From the NCBI GenBank assembly GCA_023807065.1, contig JAJJLU010003617.1:1-45349 (forward strand): a stretch of DNA of 45,349 bases, written 5' to 3'. The notes under the pieces were generated by a model. That model saw only the letters and a list, made by a program, of their open reading frames with translations. It had not been told where the DNA came from and ran no database searches. This stretch comes from Isotricha intestinalis. Taxonomy: Eukaryota > Ciliophora > Litostomatea > Vestibuliferida > Isotrichidae. Position numbers and translations under genes: made by a program. Numbering within the stretch: position 1 is the first letter of the stretch; each line of letters opens with the position of its first letter. Positions 9,603-19,147 of this stretch are shown here, piece after piece.

Positions 9603-12600
9603 TTACCCTTCTTCTCCTTCTTCTCCTTCTTTCTTTTCTTCTTCTTCACCTTCCTTTTTTTCTTCTTCTTTTTTTTCTTCTTCTTCTTCTTCAACTTCTT
9701 CTTCTTCTTCTTTTTCAACATTCCTTAAATCATATTTTCTTTTTTTTCCATTTTCAAGAATAATAGAATTAATCAAATCACAATTTTCATCATTAACAAT
9801 ATCTCCAACTTTAATATAATGAATAGAACCAGAATATCCTTTTTTTTCATTTTTTTCTTCGAAAAATTGATCAATATGATTTCCTAAAGCAGAAACTAAA
9901 TCTTTCCTACAATCTTTACTTTCAACTTCACTAACAGGATATCTTTTTAATCTTTTAAGAACTTGAATATAATTTCTAGGATTTCCATCATAATCAGTCC
10001 ATTTTAAACCTTCAGGTTTAAATTTAGGATGTTCAGGATCAGCTTCTTCTTCTTTATTTTCTTCTTCTTTATTCTCTTCATTAGCTTCTCCTTCAGGAGG
10101 ATCTACATCTAAAGGATCTCTTTCTACTACTTTCTTTTTTTTTTCTATTATTAATTCAACTGCTTCTTCTTTCTCTTCTTTTTCTATTTCATCTCTTGTT
10201 ATTTCTATTAAAGATGTTAAATCACCTATTTCCATTAATTTCTTTATTTCTAATAAAGGAAGATCATATGGTTGGTTTTCATTTAATAATAAATCAGAAT
10301 TTAAATATCCTGATAATATTATAAAATTATCTGTTTTTTCTATTAATTTATTATTTTCATTTATGTAATTTAATATTATTTCATTTACTAAATTTTGCTC
10401 AAAATTTATTGGATTATATTTATAGTAAATTAATTCATCACAATTATTTGGATTTTTTATTCCCTTTTTTAATACTCTTTTACCATATACTCCTTCTAAT
10501 TGCTTAGCATAAGAATCATTTTCATAAAAGTGATTATATATGATTTTAGGAACATTAATATATAACATTCTTTCTCTTGTGCAAAATAATTGTAATGTTT
10601 TTTCTATATTTATATCATAATCATGTTTTATTGCAATACAATTTCTTCCATAAGTAAAATCAAAAGTTAATTTTGATATTGCTTCACTTTTATCACAATT
10701 AACTTTAATAACATTAGCAGAAATTTTTTTAATTTCTTCCAATAATTTTTTAGGTTTATCTAAAAATTCATTAAATTGATTTTTTTGATCATCATTTAAA
10801 TCTTCATTAATACCTTCTTTATTTTTAAATTTATTTAAAATAGTTTTTTTAGAGCATTTAATTTCATATAAATTTCTAAAAGAACCAATAGTTTGTATAA
10901 CTTCTAAAGCTTTTTCATAAGTATCAATTAAAAATCCTTCACCACCAGGAATGAATAAATTATCTATTATAATTTTAGTAGATAATTTTTCTTTTTTTAA
11001 ATAATCTTTTAAACCATTAATTAAATCTTGGAAATTTATTTCAACTTCAGCATCAGGATTTTCAGGATCAACTTTACTTTTTTTTACTTGTTCAGTTAAT
11101 TCCATAAAATTCAGCATTTTAAAATTATATTTTAATTCTAAATGTTTTGCAATTGTACTTTTTCCTGTTAAAGGCATTCCATAAACAATATTAATATCTC
11201 TTGTCATATCTAATGCTTCTTCTATATTATAATCTTTTATTTTTTCTGGATTTAATACAGAAAATTTATTTAAATTATAAAAATATACTGGCATTGAATT
11301 TTGATTGTTTATTTTTGTTAATATTTTATCATTTGTTAATAAAATAAATTTACTTATTGGACATAAATTTTTTTCAAAGAAATTTAATTCTTCCATTGTT
11401 ATTGGATATGTATTTAATATAATTTTATTACATCCTTCTCTAAAAATTAAAGGTTGAATTAATTTTAATTTTTCCTCATTTGACATTGTCATATTTGAAC
11501 TTTCAGGAATAATATTTCTTTTAATAGCATTTTCAATAATTTGAGGTAAATTTAATTCATAAAACTTATAATTTGTAATTAACTTATTAAATAAATCTTT
11601 TTTAACATTTTCATCACATTCATTTGAAATAAAAGCAAGATAAGGTTGAATTTGTTTAATCATTCTATCAATAGTTAAAATTTTATGATTATTAACATCA
11701 ATTTCAAAAACATTTGTTTTTTTCTTTAAAATTTCAATAAAAGGTAATTTTCTTTCAAATTCACATAATAAATCTCCTAATTTATGACAAGGAATATAAT
11801 TTGAATCATTTAAAGGAATTTTATTTAATCTTTCTAAACAAGATGAATTATCAGCATTTAAATAATATATTTTCTCAAAATTTTTACAATTATTAACAAA
11901 ATAATTAAATTGTTCCTCATTTTGAGGAAAATCTTCAATTAAAACTCTTAAATTTCTCATTTTTCTTAATTTTAAAATAAATTGACTAATTACAAATTCA
12001 TTTTCATTTTTTCTTTTTTTAATATTTTTCTCTTTTAAAAAGTCATTAAAATCAAAATGATAAATTCCAGTTTTACAACTTAAAATTTTTCCTAATTCAG
12101 TTTTTCCAGAATATCTTTTTCCAATAATGGAATAAATAACAGGATATAAATTTTGTTTAATTAAATTATTAACTTCTCCAATTGGTTTATTTCCATCAAC
12201 TTCTCTAACAATACCATATGGTTCATAAAAATTAACAATATCATTTATTTTATTATTATCTTCATCAAATATATTTTTGTATTCTTCAGGAGTCATTTTA
12301 ATAGGTAAATTTTTCTGTTGTTCTAAAATTCTTTTATAGCCAACTTCTTCATTTACTTTTAAATTTATTATCAAAGATATTTGAATCGCATTTTTTTCAA
12401 AATATAAAAATTGTTCTAAAGTTTCTGGGAAACTATCAATTAAAATAGAATTAGTATTTGAATTAATTATTCCCTTAATAAAAATAGGAATTAAATAATT
12501 AATATCATTTGAATTTTCTTGAAGTTTTTGTCCTAATTCAGAGCCAGAAATTATTTCTTGGTCTATTAAATTATTTATATCTAACTTTGTATATCTAAAT

Positions 12601-12719
12601 TCTTTTGATATTTTTTCTACTTGTGATGTTTTTCCTACTCCACGAGGACCAATTATAAAAATTAATTCAGGATTTTTATTTTTTAGAATTTTAATATCTT
12701 CTTCAGTTATAAATGACAT
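9603..12719 (-). CDS. multi-domain adenylate kinase-like protein (AK9-type)
   Basis: A 1038-residue protein built of repeated nucleoside-monophosphate-kinase-like units. P-loops are visible at residues 24-31 (GPRGVGKT), 200-207 (GKRYSGKT) and 514-521 (GMPLTGKS). A further unit at about 370-460 has no P-loop. The AK signature D-G-F-P-R appears in altered forms: DSFPE at 95-99, EDFPQ at 262-266 and NTYP near 436. The arginine that normally follows the proline is absent from all of these, so catalysis may be weak in some units. A C-terminal region (about 690-1000) contains the conserved-looking PEGLKWTDYDGNPRNY, followed by a Glu/Lys tail of about 35 residues. Multi-unit AK proteins with long extensions are typical of cilia and flagella (AK9 in animals). 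The gene is codirectional with the dynein-like gene, 139 bases upstream of it. The axonemal role is inference. Confidence 0.8.
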   Translation of the reverse strand: MSFITEEDIKILKNKNPELIFIIGPRGVGKTSQVEKISKEFRYTKLDINNLIDQEIISGSELGQKLQENSNDINYLIPIFIKGIINSNTNSILIDSFPETLEQFLYFEKNAIQISLIINLKVNEEVGYKRILEQQKNLPIKMTPEEYKNIFDEDNNKINDIVNFYEPYGIVREVDGNKPIGEVNNLIKQNLYPVIYSIIGKRYSGKTELGKILSCKTGIYHFDFNDFLKEKNIKKRKNENEFVISQFILKLRKMRNLRVLIEDFPQNEEQFNYFVNNCKNFEKIYYLNADNSSCLERLNKIPLNDSNYIPCHKLGDLLCEFERKLPFIEILKKKTNVFEIDVNNHKILTIDRMIKQIQPYLAFISNECDENVKKDLFNKLITNYKFYELNLPQIIENAIKRNIIPESSNMTMSNEEKLKLIQPLIFREGCNKIILNTYPITMEELNFFEKNLCPISKFILLTNDKILTKINNQNSMPVYFYNLNKFSVLNPEKIKDYNIEEALDMTRDINIVYGMPLTGKSTIAKHLELKYNFKMLNFMELTEQVKKSKVDPENPDAEVEINFQDLINGLKDYLKKEKLSTKIIIDNLFIPGGEGFLIDTYEKALEVIQTIGSFRNLYEIKCSKKTILNKFKNKEGINEDLNDDQKNQFNEFLDKPKKLLEEIKKISANVIKVNCDKSEAISKLTFDFTYGRNCIAIKHDYDINIEKTLQLFCTRERMLYINVPKIIYNHFYENDSYAKQLEGVYGKRVLKKGIKNPNNCDELIYYKYNPINFEQNLVNEIILNYINENNKLIEKTDNFIILSGYLNSDLLLNENQPYDLPLLEIKKLMEIGDLTSLIEITRDEIEKEEKEEAVELIIEKKKKVVERDPLDVDPPEGEANEENKEEENKEEEADPEHPKFKPEGLKWTDYDGNPRNYIQVLKRLKRYPVSEVESKDCRKDLVSALGNHIDQFFEEKNEKKGYSGSIHYIKVGDIVNDENCDLINSIILENGKKRKYDLRNVEKEEEEEVEEEEEEKKEEEKKEGEEEEKKEGEEGEEG

Positions 12720-12959
12720 TTTTAATATTTTATTATTTCATTAAGTTACATTTAAAAAAATATTTATTAATTATCTTATTTATTTTATTAAATATTCATA
12801 AAAATAGAAAAGGAATTTCTTTTGAAATATGTTTAAACTAATATTTTTTTCTATGAAGAAGAAAATATTAATTGATTAATTAAATATATAAAAGTAAGAT
12901 TAAATCATATTTTAAATATCCTTAAATAACTTTATAAATAAATTTTTTATAATTTATGA

Positions 12960-13120
12960 TTATCTTATTATTAAAAAATTAATATCTGTAAAGTTTTTAT
13001 ATCCAAATTTTTCATTATCATCAATAAAACCTTTAAAAATTTTTACATCAATTTCTAATATTAATTGATAAATTTTTTAATGAGATTACAAAACAAGCAC
13101 AGTTTTAAAAATAAACTCAT
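12960..13120 (-). pseudogene. small decayed gene remnant
   Basis: The gene-free stretch 12720-13227 contains a minus-strand remnant. It begins with ATG at 13118-13120 and a hydrophobic start, MSLFLKLCLFCNLIKKFIN, then stops. In another frame the reading continues as QLILEIDVKIFKGFIDDN and then EKFGYKNFTDINFLIIR, ending at TAA (12960-12962). The second part is rich in GAA and GAT codons, unlike random A+T-rich DNA. It looks like a small gene broken by a frameshift, or two exons; neither is proven. I see nothing else in 12720-13227. Confidence 0.35.
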
Positions 13121-13227
13121 AAATACAAATAAACATTTACTTTACAATCTTTATAATATTAAAGGAATAAATACAAAAATAATAAGTACCGATTAAAATC
13201 ATTAACTTTATAATGCCAATATATACA

Positions 13228-13917
13228 TTAAATTAAATTATTTTTAATAAAATCACAAATTTTGTTTGAATCATCGTTGGATAAAAGATTCGAAGTATAA
13301 ACTTTATAACATTTTATTAAAATTTCGATTTTTATAATTTGCTTGAAAATATAATTTATTCTAAAATTCGAAATATCAAAATTTAAATTATAAATTGTTT
13401 TAATTTGATTTCTTAAAGAATCTTCGAATTTTATTTGATAATCATTAATCATATCTAAATTAATATTATGGTTCAAAATAAGTTTTTTCAAAGTAACATT
13501 TCTATTATTTTTCCCGTCATCTTTTTTACATTTAGAAGATAAAAACTTCGGATTTTTAAATAAATCTTTAATATAAAGAAGAGAATAATAACTAATAATA
13601 GAATCTTTTAAACTTAATTTAAATCTATTTCTTAAAACTTTTCTAAGAGTTTTTACAATTGAAGAATAAAAATGATTCTTCATTTGTTTAGAATGTCTAT
13701 CAGGAAATAATTTACTTAATAAAGTCCATTTATTTCCAATGATGTAATGTCCTTCAAAAAAGAGAAATTCATCTTCAAATGACCAAGAAGATTCTTCTAA
13801 ATTTGAATCATAATTTAAACTTTTAGAAATTATATTTTGAGATGAAGAAGAAGAAAAAGAAGATAGGTTTAAATTGGATTCCTCTTTTATTTCTATTTCT
13901 TTTTGAAAAGAGTCCAT
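13228..13917 (-). CDS. single-repeat Myb/SANT protein
   Basis: A 229-residue protein with one Myb/SANT repeat at about residues 43-95: SSWSFEDEFLFFEG, then GNKWTLLSKLFPDR, then KNHFYSSIVKTLRKVLR. The helix-turn-helix tryptophans are at the start of helix 1 (W44-46 region) and in GNKW. The 'KNHFYS' recognition-helix ending is a form I associate with ciliate and parabasalid Mybs. The N-terminus is acidic and Ser-rich (a Ser run near residues 20-27). The C-terminal 130 residues have no domain I recognise. It is probably a nuclear DNA-binding or chromatin protein; with only one repeat, sequence-specific activation is uncertain. The upstream leader contains an unusual run of seven G on the coding strand about 35 bases before the ATG. 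Confidence 0.75.
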   Translation of the reverse strand: MDSFQKEIEIKEESNLNLSSFSSSSSQNIISKSLNYDSNLEESSWSFEDEFLFFEGHYIIGNKWTLLSKLFPDRHSKQMKNHFYSSIVKTLRKVLRNRFKLSLKDSIISYYSLLYIKDLFKNPKFLSSKCKKDDGKNNRNVTLKKLILNHNINLDMINDYQIKFEDSLRNQIKTIYNLNFDISNFRINYIFKQIIKIEILIKCYKVYTSNLLSNDDSNKICDFIKNNLI

Positions 13918-13951
13918 TATTTTTTCTTTTTTGATTATTTTTTTTTGAAAA

Positions 13952-13958
13952 CCCCCCC
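13952..13958. other. C7/G7 homopolymer in the leader of the Myb gene
   Basis: Seven consecutive C on the plus strand, flanked by A runs and long T runs. Such a tract is rare in this A+T-rich window. It lies 35-41 bases upstream of the Myb start codon, so it would be G7 in that gene's leader. It resembles a single CCCCAA-type telomeric unit only superficially. Confidence 0.6.
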
Positions 13959-14181
13959 AAAAATTTTTTTTTTATTTTTTTTTTTTAAAATATTATATTT
14001 TTTTTATATTTTAAATCTTGTGTTTAAACTTTGAGTTTTATATGAAAGTCTCATTAAAAGTTAAATTTTTTTAATCCATTATTTTTATTATGTAGTTTTT
14101 GAAAAAATATATAATTATCAATATACTTAATCATATAAGTATTGCATTAAATTAAAAATTATAAAATTTTTAATTAATTAT

Positions 14182-14445
14182 TTAAAATAATAAAAATATA
14201 TTAATATAATATAATAATAAGTTTTCATTTACAAACACAATCATTTCATTTTATAGTATTATCAACTCATTGATTTTTAACATAACACACTATGATTCCC
14301 AATAATTTCTTTATCACTTTGATAAATCTTTTTATTAATTATAAATTAAAGTAGTTACTTCTTTTAACAGTTAAATCAAATATTTAGTAAAATCATTTAT
14401 ATCACTAATTTTTATGTTCATAATCACTTTTTTCATTGGATTCAT
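14182..14445 (-). pseudogene. decayed gene remnant with stops at Gln-like positions
   Basis: The stretch 13918-14532 has no intact gene. On the minus strand one frame from ATG at 14443-14445 reads like protein for about 88 codons: MNPMKKVIMNIKISDINDF, then LLKEVTTLIYN, KDLSK, RNYWES, CVMLKINELIIL and NEMIVFVNEN. These pieces are separated by TAA, TAA-TAA, TGA-TAA, TAG and TAA. No indel is needed to keep the frame. The TAA/TAG positions would suit Gln, and the TGA would suit Trp or Arg, as expected for a gene decayed by C-to-T and G-to-A change. I do not recognise the family. The remainder of 13918-14532 is A/T-tract spacer. Confidence 0.4.
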
Positions 14446-14532
14446 TGTTAATTTAATTAAAAACATAAGTCCAAAAACTTTTATTTATTTAAAAAATATA
14501 AAAAATTTTTATAACTTAATTTTTAAATTAAA

Positions 14533-14877
14533 ATGGGAGAAGATGGAGATTTTGAAGAAGATTTAATTAAAAAAGTAATATTAGATGTGTTAGAAGCAGA
14601 TTGTCAAGCAGAAAAAAATTTAAATGTAACTCAATTTAAAGAATTTACAAAAACAATAATTGATGATTTATATAGGGAATTGCATAAATTAAAAAAAATG
14701 TTTAAATATTCAGTTACAGTTCTTCTTCAACAAAAAGTAGGTGCTGCTTTAAATTATGGAAGTGCAATGTATGTTGATAATACTGCAGATGGGCAAGTCA
14801 CTCATTTTTATAATGATAGTAATTATTATGATTTGGTTATCTCTATTGCTGGTTATAAAATTACTCAAAAATCTTAA
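14533..14877 (+). CDS. dynein light chain, Tctex-type
   Basis: A 114-residue protein, close to the usual ~113 residues of Tctex-1/DYNLT light chains, and collinear with them over the whole length. The N-terminal helix region has VILDVLEADCQAEKN. The second helix has WT-like spacing through IIDDLYRELHKL. The strand region KYSVTVLLQQK corresponds to 'KWIVTCVIMQK'. AALNYGSAMYVDNTADG corresponds to 'GLHTASSCFWDSSTDG', and the last strand YDLVISIAGYKI corresponds to 'YCIVSAFGLSI'. It forms dimers that bind dynein intermediate chains and cargo, in cytoplasmic or axonemal dynein. The start is the first ATG after an A+T-rich leader. It converges with the next gene, with 95 bases between the stops. 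Confidence 0.9.
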   Translation: MGEDGDFEEDLIKKVILDVLEADCQAEKNLNVTQFKEFTKTIIDDLYRELHKLKKMFKYSVTVLLQQKVGAALNYGSAMYVDNTADGQVTHFYNDSNYYDLVISIAGYKITQKS

Positions 14878-14972
14878 TATATTATTTAATAATGACTTTT
14901 TTATTTTTAAAAGTTTTTTAAATTTAAATACTATTATTACACTCTTGCAATTAATAAATTATTTTATTTATA

Positions 14973-15893
14973 TTAATTAAATTTTTGGATTTCATCTTTT
15001 TTTAAATTTCTTTGGATTTTTTCATAATTTACATCAAAATCTTTTTTAATAATTTCTCCGCTTGAAATTAATTTATCAAATTTTGCAAATCTTTTATTTT
15101 GAATTTTAGTATCATTTAATCGTTTTAAACGTTCTTTTTTCTTATCATTTAATCTTTTTAAATTTTGAAGAATAATAGAAGAAGAAAGACTACTTTCTTT
15201 TATTTTATGAATCATATTATCTAAATTAGAATAAAAAGCATTATTTTTATTTGGAATATCAAAAGGTTTTATTTTTTCAGGTTGTAAAAATTCATCATTT
15301 AAAAAAAGCATTTTTTTGTCTCTTTTTAATCTTTTTTTAATAAAAATTAAAATATCTTTATTTTTTTCAGCATTTCTTTTAGATATAATTTTATTTGTTA
15401 AAGAAGAACTTTTATCAAGTTCTTTTAATTCTTTTATTATTTTATTTTTATCTGCTTTTATATCTTCTAAATTTGAACTTGTTAAATAATATTTTATTTT
15501 ATTTGATTCTTCTTTTTCTTTGTTTAACTTTTGATGTTTAATTTTTTTTAATCTTAATTTTATTGGGTCTTCTAAAAAATTAAAATTATTAATTGTTTTT
15601 ACTAAAGAACTTTTTGTTTTTTCTGATTGATGTAAACTTGGTTTAATCACTGAACTTTTGTAATTATAAATATTGAATATTTGATTTGAAATATTATTTT
15701 TTTTCTTTTTATTATTATTATTAAATGAATTATTATCACTTAAATATCTTTCTTCTTTTAAAGTACTTAAATCTTTACTTATTTCTTTAGAGCAATCATT
15801 TATTTTTAATTTTATTGGTGGAAGTGAATTATATTCTTCTAGAAAGTTAAAATTACTTTTATATAATATTTCTGAATTTCTTGTTTTTTCCAT
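14973..15893 (-). CDS. unknown Lys/Ser-rich protein
   Basis: A 306-residue basic protein that I do not recognise. The first half is Ser/Asn/Lys-rich and looks disordered. A short N-terminal motif, EEYNSLPPIKLKIND (about 19-33), has the look of a docking peptide. Charged helical segments follow at about 105-130 and 185-200 (KKRLKRDKKMLFLND). The C-terminal third (about 235-306) is a long basic helix with LKRLNDKKKERLKRLND, two nearly repeated copies of RLND. No signal peptide or membrane segment is present. It diverges from the coiled-coil gene starting at 16004, with a 110-base shared upstream region that probably serves both promoters. It ends convergently with the Tctex light-chain gene. 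Confidence 0.75.
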   Translation of the reverse strand: MEKTRNSEILYKSNFNFLEEYNSLPPIKLKINDCSKEISKDLSTLKEERYLSDNNSFNNNNKKKKNNISNQIFNIYNYKSSVIKPSLHQSEKTKSSLVKTINNFNFLEDPIKLRLKKIKHQKLNKEKEESNKIKYYLTSSNLEDIKADKNKIIKELKELDKSSSLTNKIISKRNAEKNKDILIFIKKRLKRDKKMLFLNDEFLQPEKIKPFDIPNKNNAFYSNLDNMIHKIKESSLSSSIILQNLKRLNDKKKERLKRLNDTKIQNKRFAKFDKLISSGEIIKKDFDVNYEKIQRNLKKDEIQKFN

Positions 15894-16003
15894 TTAATTA
15901 ATTATATAAATTAATAATCCTCATTTTTAATTTTATTATAATTATTGATAATATAATAAATAAAAATAATTTTTGGGAGATAAAATAAAAATTATAATCG
16001 AAT

Positions 16004-17770
16004 ATGGAAGAATCTATAAATTCTTTTGATGAAAATAATTTATATAAAACATTAGATAAATGGGATGAAACTCATGTCCCTCAAGTCCCTAAAAACATGA
16101 AATTTAAGAGAACTATAGTAAGAAGAGTATCAAGGCATTTTGAAGAAGATAAATTTAAAAATTTAAATTTCAAACAAAAACTTTCAAATCATATAGAAAA
16201 AGAAAAAAATCAAACACCAGGAAAAATAAAAAATTTCTTTAAAAATATAGAAGAAGAAAAATCAAATTTAGTGGCTCAGAATATAAATATAATGAAGAAA
16301 AAATTTGATTTTGATATATTTAAAAACCCTCCAAAAAATAATTCTTTGAGTACAAATTCTTCATCTTTAGTAAAATCACTGAATTTTTCAAATAATAAGA
16401 AAAAAGAAGAAGATGAATTAATGTTAGTAGGAAATGAAATAGGAATAAGGAAAAAAATAATAACAATAGATTCAGGAATTGAATCAGCACATGATGTAAA
16501 AGAATATGAAAGAGTGAATGTAGAAAATGAAATGTTAAGAAGAAATGATTTAAAATTAGAAGGAAATTATGAAAATATTATTTCATTCAATGTTTATAAA
16601 GATATTGTTGATGATAAAAGAAAAATAGAAGTTTCTTATAGAAAACAAATTATTGAATTAATTAAAACTATGAGAGATAAAGAAAAATTAGTTAATGATT
16701 TAACTAAAGAATTTGAAGAACTTTCTGAAAATTTTGAAAGAAAAAAAAATAAATATTTTGATAGTTCAAGTATGTTAAAAATTATTACTGAAAGTATGAA
16801 TAAAGCAGATACTTCACATGATTTTCAAAAAAGATTATCTTTCACTGCTCAATTTCAAGAATTAGAAAGAAAAAATAAAAGTCTTAAATCAGAATATAAT
16901 AATCAAAAAGCAATAAATGATAAAAAAATTCCAGATATAAAATATAAAATATCATATAGTAAAACAGAATTAAAAACTTTAAGAAATTTATTAGAAAAAT
17001 TGAAAAAAGAAAATATATTATATTTTAAAAATTTATTAAAAGAAGGAGTTGATGTGAGAAATGTAGGAATTTGTTGGGTTTTATATAGATTATATGAATT
17101 AGGAGCAAAAATTGAAGATCATGATTTTCCTAAATTTTTAGATAATAATAGTGTAAATTATTTAAAAGAATATACCCAAAAAATAATTCAATTAAATAAA
17201 TTAAAAATTATTTATAATTTAATTGATAATGAAATGGGAAAACATAAAAAAGATATTTCTTTAAATTTAAATGAATCTAGTTTCTTAAAAGAAAAAATTG
17301 AATTACCTTATGAAAATATTAATAATTATATTAAAAAACTTTTTGAAAAATTTAAATTTAAAGTTGGAAATAATACAACTTTAACAAATGAAATATATAA
17401 AAAAAGAGATAAATTATGTTTAGAAAATTTAAGATATAAATTAAAAAATTTATGCAAAACAGAAGATGAAAAAAACAAAACTCAAAAATTACCTTATATA
17501 ACATCAAAAACAAATTCATCAATTGATAAAAGTAGTTTTGAAGAAAAATTTAAAATTAAAATAACTCCAAATCAAATTAAAGATGTTAATGCTATATTTA
17601 TTGTTAAAAGTTTAATGATGAAAATTGAAGAAGAAATGAAACAAATGAGAACTAATCATATAATTTATTTTAAAAGAAAATATTTATCTATGAAATTAAA
17701 AGGTACTAGTGAATGTATAAAATATGATTTAATGTTTTCTGCTTTATTTGGTAATTTCGCTGTATGTTAA
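16004..17770 (+). CDS. conserved-looking coiled-coil protein
   Basis: A 588-residue protein. The N-terminal ~150 residues are basic and Ser-rich with WDETHVPQVPKNMKFKRT near the start. Coiled coil spans about 180-360 (for example YRKQIIELIKTMRDKEKLV). A compact, less charged segment at about 348-385 reads GVDVRNVGICWVLYRLYELG followed by DHDFPKFLDNNSVNYL. Its Trp, Gly and Pro pattern suggests a small conserved helical unit flanked by coiled coil, which I associate with uncharacterised protist ciliary/coiled-coil proteins; the association is from memory. A second helical part at 530-580 includes MKIEEEMKQMRTNH and a C-terminal region with C-x-K-Y-D. No membrane segment. Likely cytoskeletal. 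The start is the first ATG, 110 bases from the divergent neighbour. Confidence 0.8.
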   Translation: MEESINSFDENNLYKTLDKWDETHVPQVPKNMKFKRTIVRRVSRHFEEDKFKNLNFKQKLSNHIEKEKNQTPGKIKNFFKNIEEEKSNLVAQNINIMKKKFDFDIFKNPPKNNSLSTNSSSLVKSLNFSNNKKKEEDELMLVGNEIGIRKKIITIDSGIESAHDVKEYERVNVENEMLRRNDLKLEGNYENIISFNVYKDIVDDKRKIEVSYRKQIIELIKTMRDKEKLVNDLTKEFEELSENFERKKNKYFDSSSMLKIITESMNKADTSHDFQKRLSFTAQFQELERKNKSLKSEYNNQKAINDKKIPDIKYKISYSKTELKTLRNLLEKLKKENILYFKNLLKEGVDVRNVGICWVLYRLYELGAKIEDHDFPKFLDNNSVNYLKEYTQKIIQLNKLKIIYNLIDNEMGKHKKDISLNLNESSFLKEKIELPYENINNYIKKLFEKFKFKVGNNTTLTNEIYKKRDKLCLENLRYKLKNLCKTEDEKNKTQKLPYITSKTNSSIDKSSFEEKFKIKITPNQIKDVNAIFIVKSLMMKIEEEMKQMRTNHIIYFKRKYLSMKLKGTSECIKYDLMFSALFGNFAVC

Positions 17771-17917
17771 TATTTTATATAATTTTTTATTTTTACATTT
17801 ATTTGAAATAATATTATTGAGTAATTAAATAATTTAATTATTAATTTTTTTTTTCTATTTAAAGCAATTTTAAATTCTTAAAAATAAATTACAACTAAAA
17901 AAATTCAAAAAGAAAAA

Positions 17918-18844
17918 ATGACTTTTTACTTCAGAATTTCATTATTAAAAGGAATAATATTCATTATCTTTCTCAAAAACAATTTATGTAACGACATATA
18001 TTTAGATTCTTTTTCTTTTTATTATGATTACACCACAGATCAAATTAAAATATATGATTTTTCACTTGAACATAATTCACACTTAAATAATTTTAATGGT
18101 GATGAAATTCCTCTTAATTCATTTGAAAATATTTATGAAGTTTCTTTAATTTTAACTGAAAAAAATAAAATAACAGAATATTATTCACAAGCTTTAAATG
18201 GTGCTTTTATGATTTCAGTTTATAAATTAGAGATAAATGAAGTAGAATTTAAAGTGAATTTAATCAAATATTTTATTTCAGATAATATAGTAAAGGAAAT
18301 ATTTTTTGATTTACCGATAAAAAAAGAAAAAAAATATACTTCATTTCCTTTAGAATATAAACAATACTATGAATTAAAACAAAATAAACTTGCTTCAAAA
18401 AAAGGTTTTGAAAGAAGGAAAAAAAGAATCAGTGATATTTTTGGTTTTGAAATTAAAAAAAAAGAAAATTATAATTATATTAAAGGAACTATTGATAAAG
18501 TTTATATTATTTCAAGTGAAAATAATAATATAAAATATTTTGCTGATATTACTTCTGATTTAATTAAAGATAAGGATTTAAATAAAAATGTTAATATAGA
18601 AATTAATGATTTTTATTTAAGTAACTTGCCTAAGAAATTTGATTTATATGTTTTTATTAAAAGTAATGATGAAAACAAAAATGTAAATTCATTTATTACT
18701 TTAATAAAAAAAAATATTGATTATCCTAATTTTTCTCTTAGTAAATCTAATCCAAATTATTCTATGCTTATAATTACTTCTTCCTTAATTCTTACTACTA
18801 TTATTTTAGTTGCAATTTCCATGACTATTAAATCTTTACTGTAA
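17918..18844 (+). CDS. single-pass membrane protein with signal peptide
   Basis: A 308-residue protein. Residues 1-25 form a signal peptide (hydrophobic LLKGIIFIIFLKNNLC). Residues about 281-303 form one membrane segment (MLIITSSLILTTIILVAIS), leaving a five-residue tail (KSLL end). The ~255-residue lumenal or extracellular part is rich in Asn, Lys and aromatic residues with few Cys. A central basic segment FERRKKRIS (~165) could be a processing site. Expected topology is type I, in the ER, Golgi, a granule or the surface. The overall plan (signal peptide, beta-rich lumenal part, C-terminal anchor) resembles small ER or translocon-associated proteins, but I recognise no family. It starts a run of signal-peptide genes on this strand (17918-20306). 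Confidence 0.75.
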   Translation: MTFYFRISLLKGIIFIIFLKNNLCNDIYLDSFSFYYDYTTDQIKIYDFSLEHNSHLNNFNGDEIPLNSFENIYEVSLILTEKNKITEYYSQALNGAFMISVYKLEINEVEFKVNLIKYFISDNIVKEIFFDLPIKKEKKYTSFPLEYKQYYELKQNKLASKKGFERRKKRISDIFGFEIKKKENYNYIKGTIDKVYIISSENNNIKYFADITSDLIKDKDLNKNVNIEINDFYLSNLPKKFDLYVFIKSNDENKNVNSFITLIKKNIDYPNFSLSKSNPNYSMLIITSSLILTTIILVAISMTIKSLL

Positions 18845-19147
18845 ATATTATATATCTTTTAAATATTATTCTTTTTAAATTTTAATATTTATAAAACTAT
18901 TAAATTTCAAACATTTTTTAATTGTAAAGTTATTTTAACCTAAATTCCATTAAAAAAATATAAAATATTTTGATAATATATTTATTTTTTTATTTCATAT
19001 AAATAAATTTATCAATTTACAATATCTATAACTTTGAAAAATGAATAATTTGAAAGATAAAAAAAAATAGAAAACCTTTTGTAATAAAAAATTAAAAAAA
19101 ACCGTCATTATAAAACCAGAAAACTAAAAAATCAATTAGAAAAAAAA
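18845..19147. other. intergenic spacer, nothing seen
   Basis: About 300 bases of A/T-tract spacer between two plus-strand signal-peptide genes. I see no RNA gene, repeat or decayed reading frame. The last 60 bases are A-rich and form the leader of the next gene. Confidence 0.6.

Noticed and set aside
13952..13958. Telomere or chromosome-breakage site at the C7 run
   Set aside because: A single tract without repeated CCCCAA-like units does not support a telomere.
14756..14980. Plus-strand frame overlapping the end of the Tctex gene
   Set aside because: It overlaps a firmly identified gene in another frame and its translation is Ile/Leu repeats.
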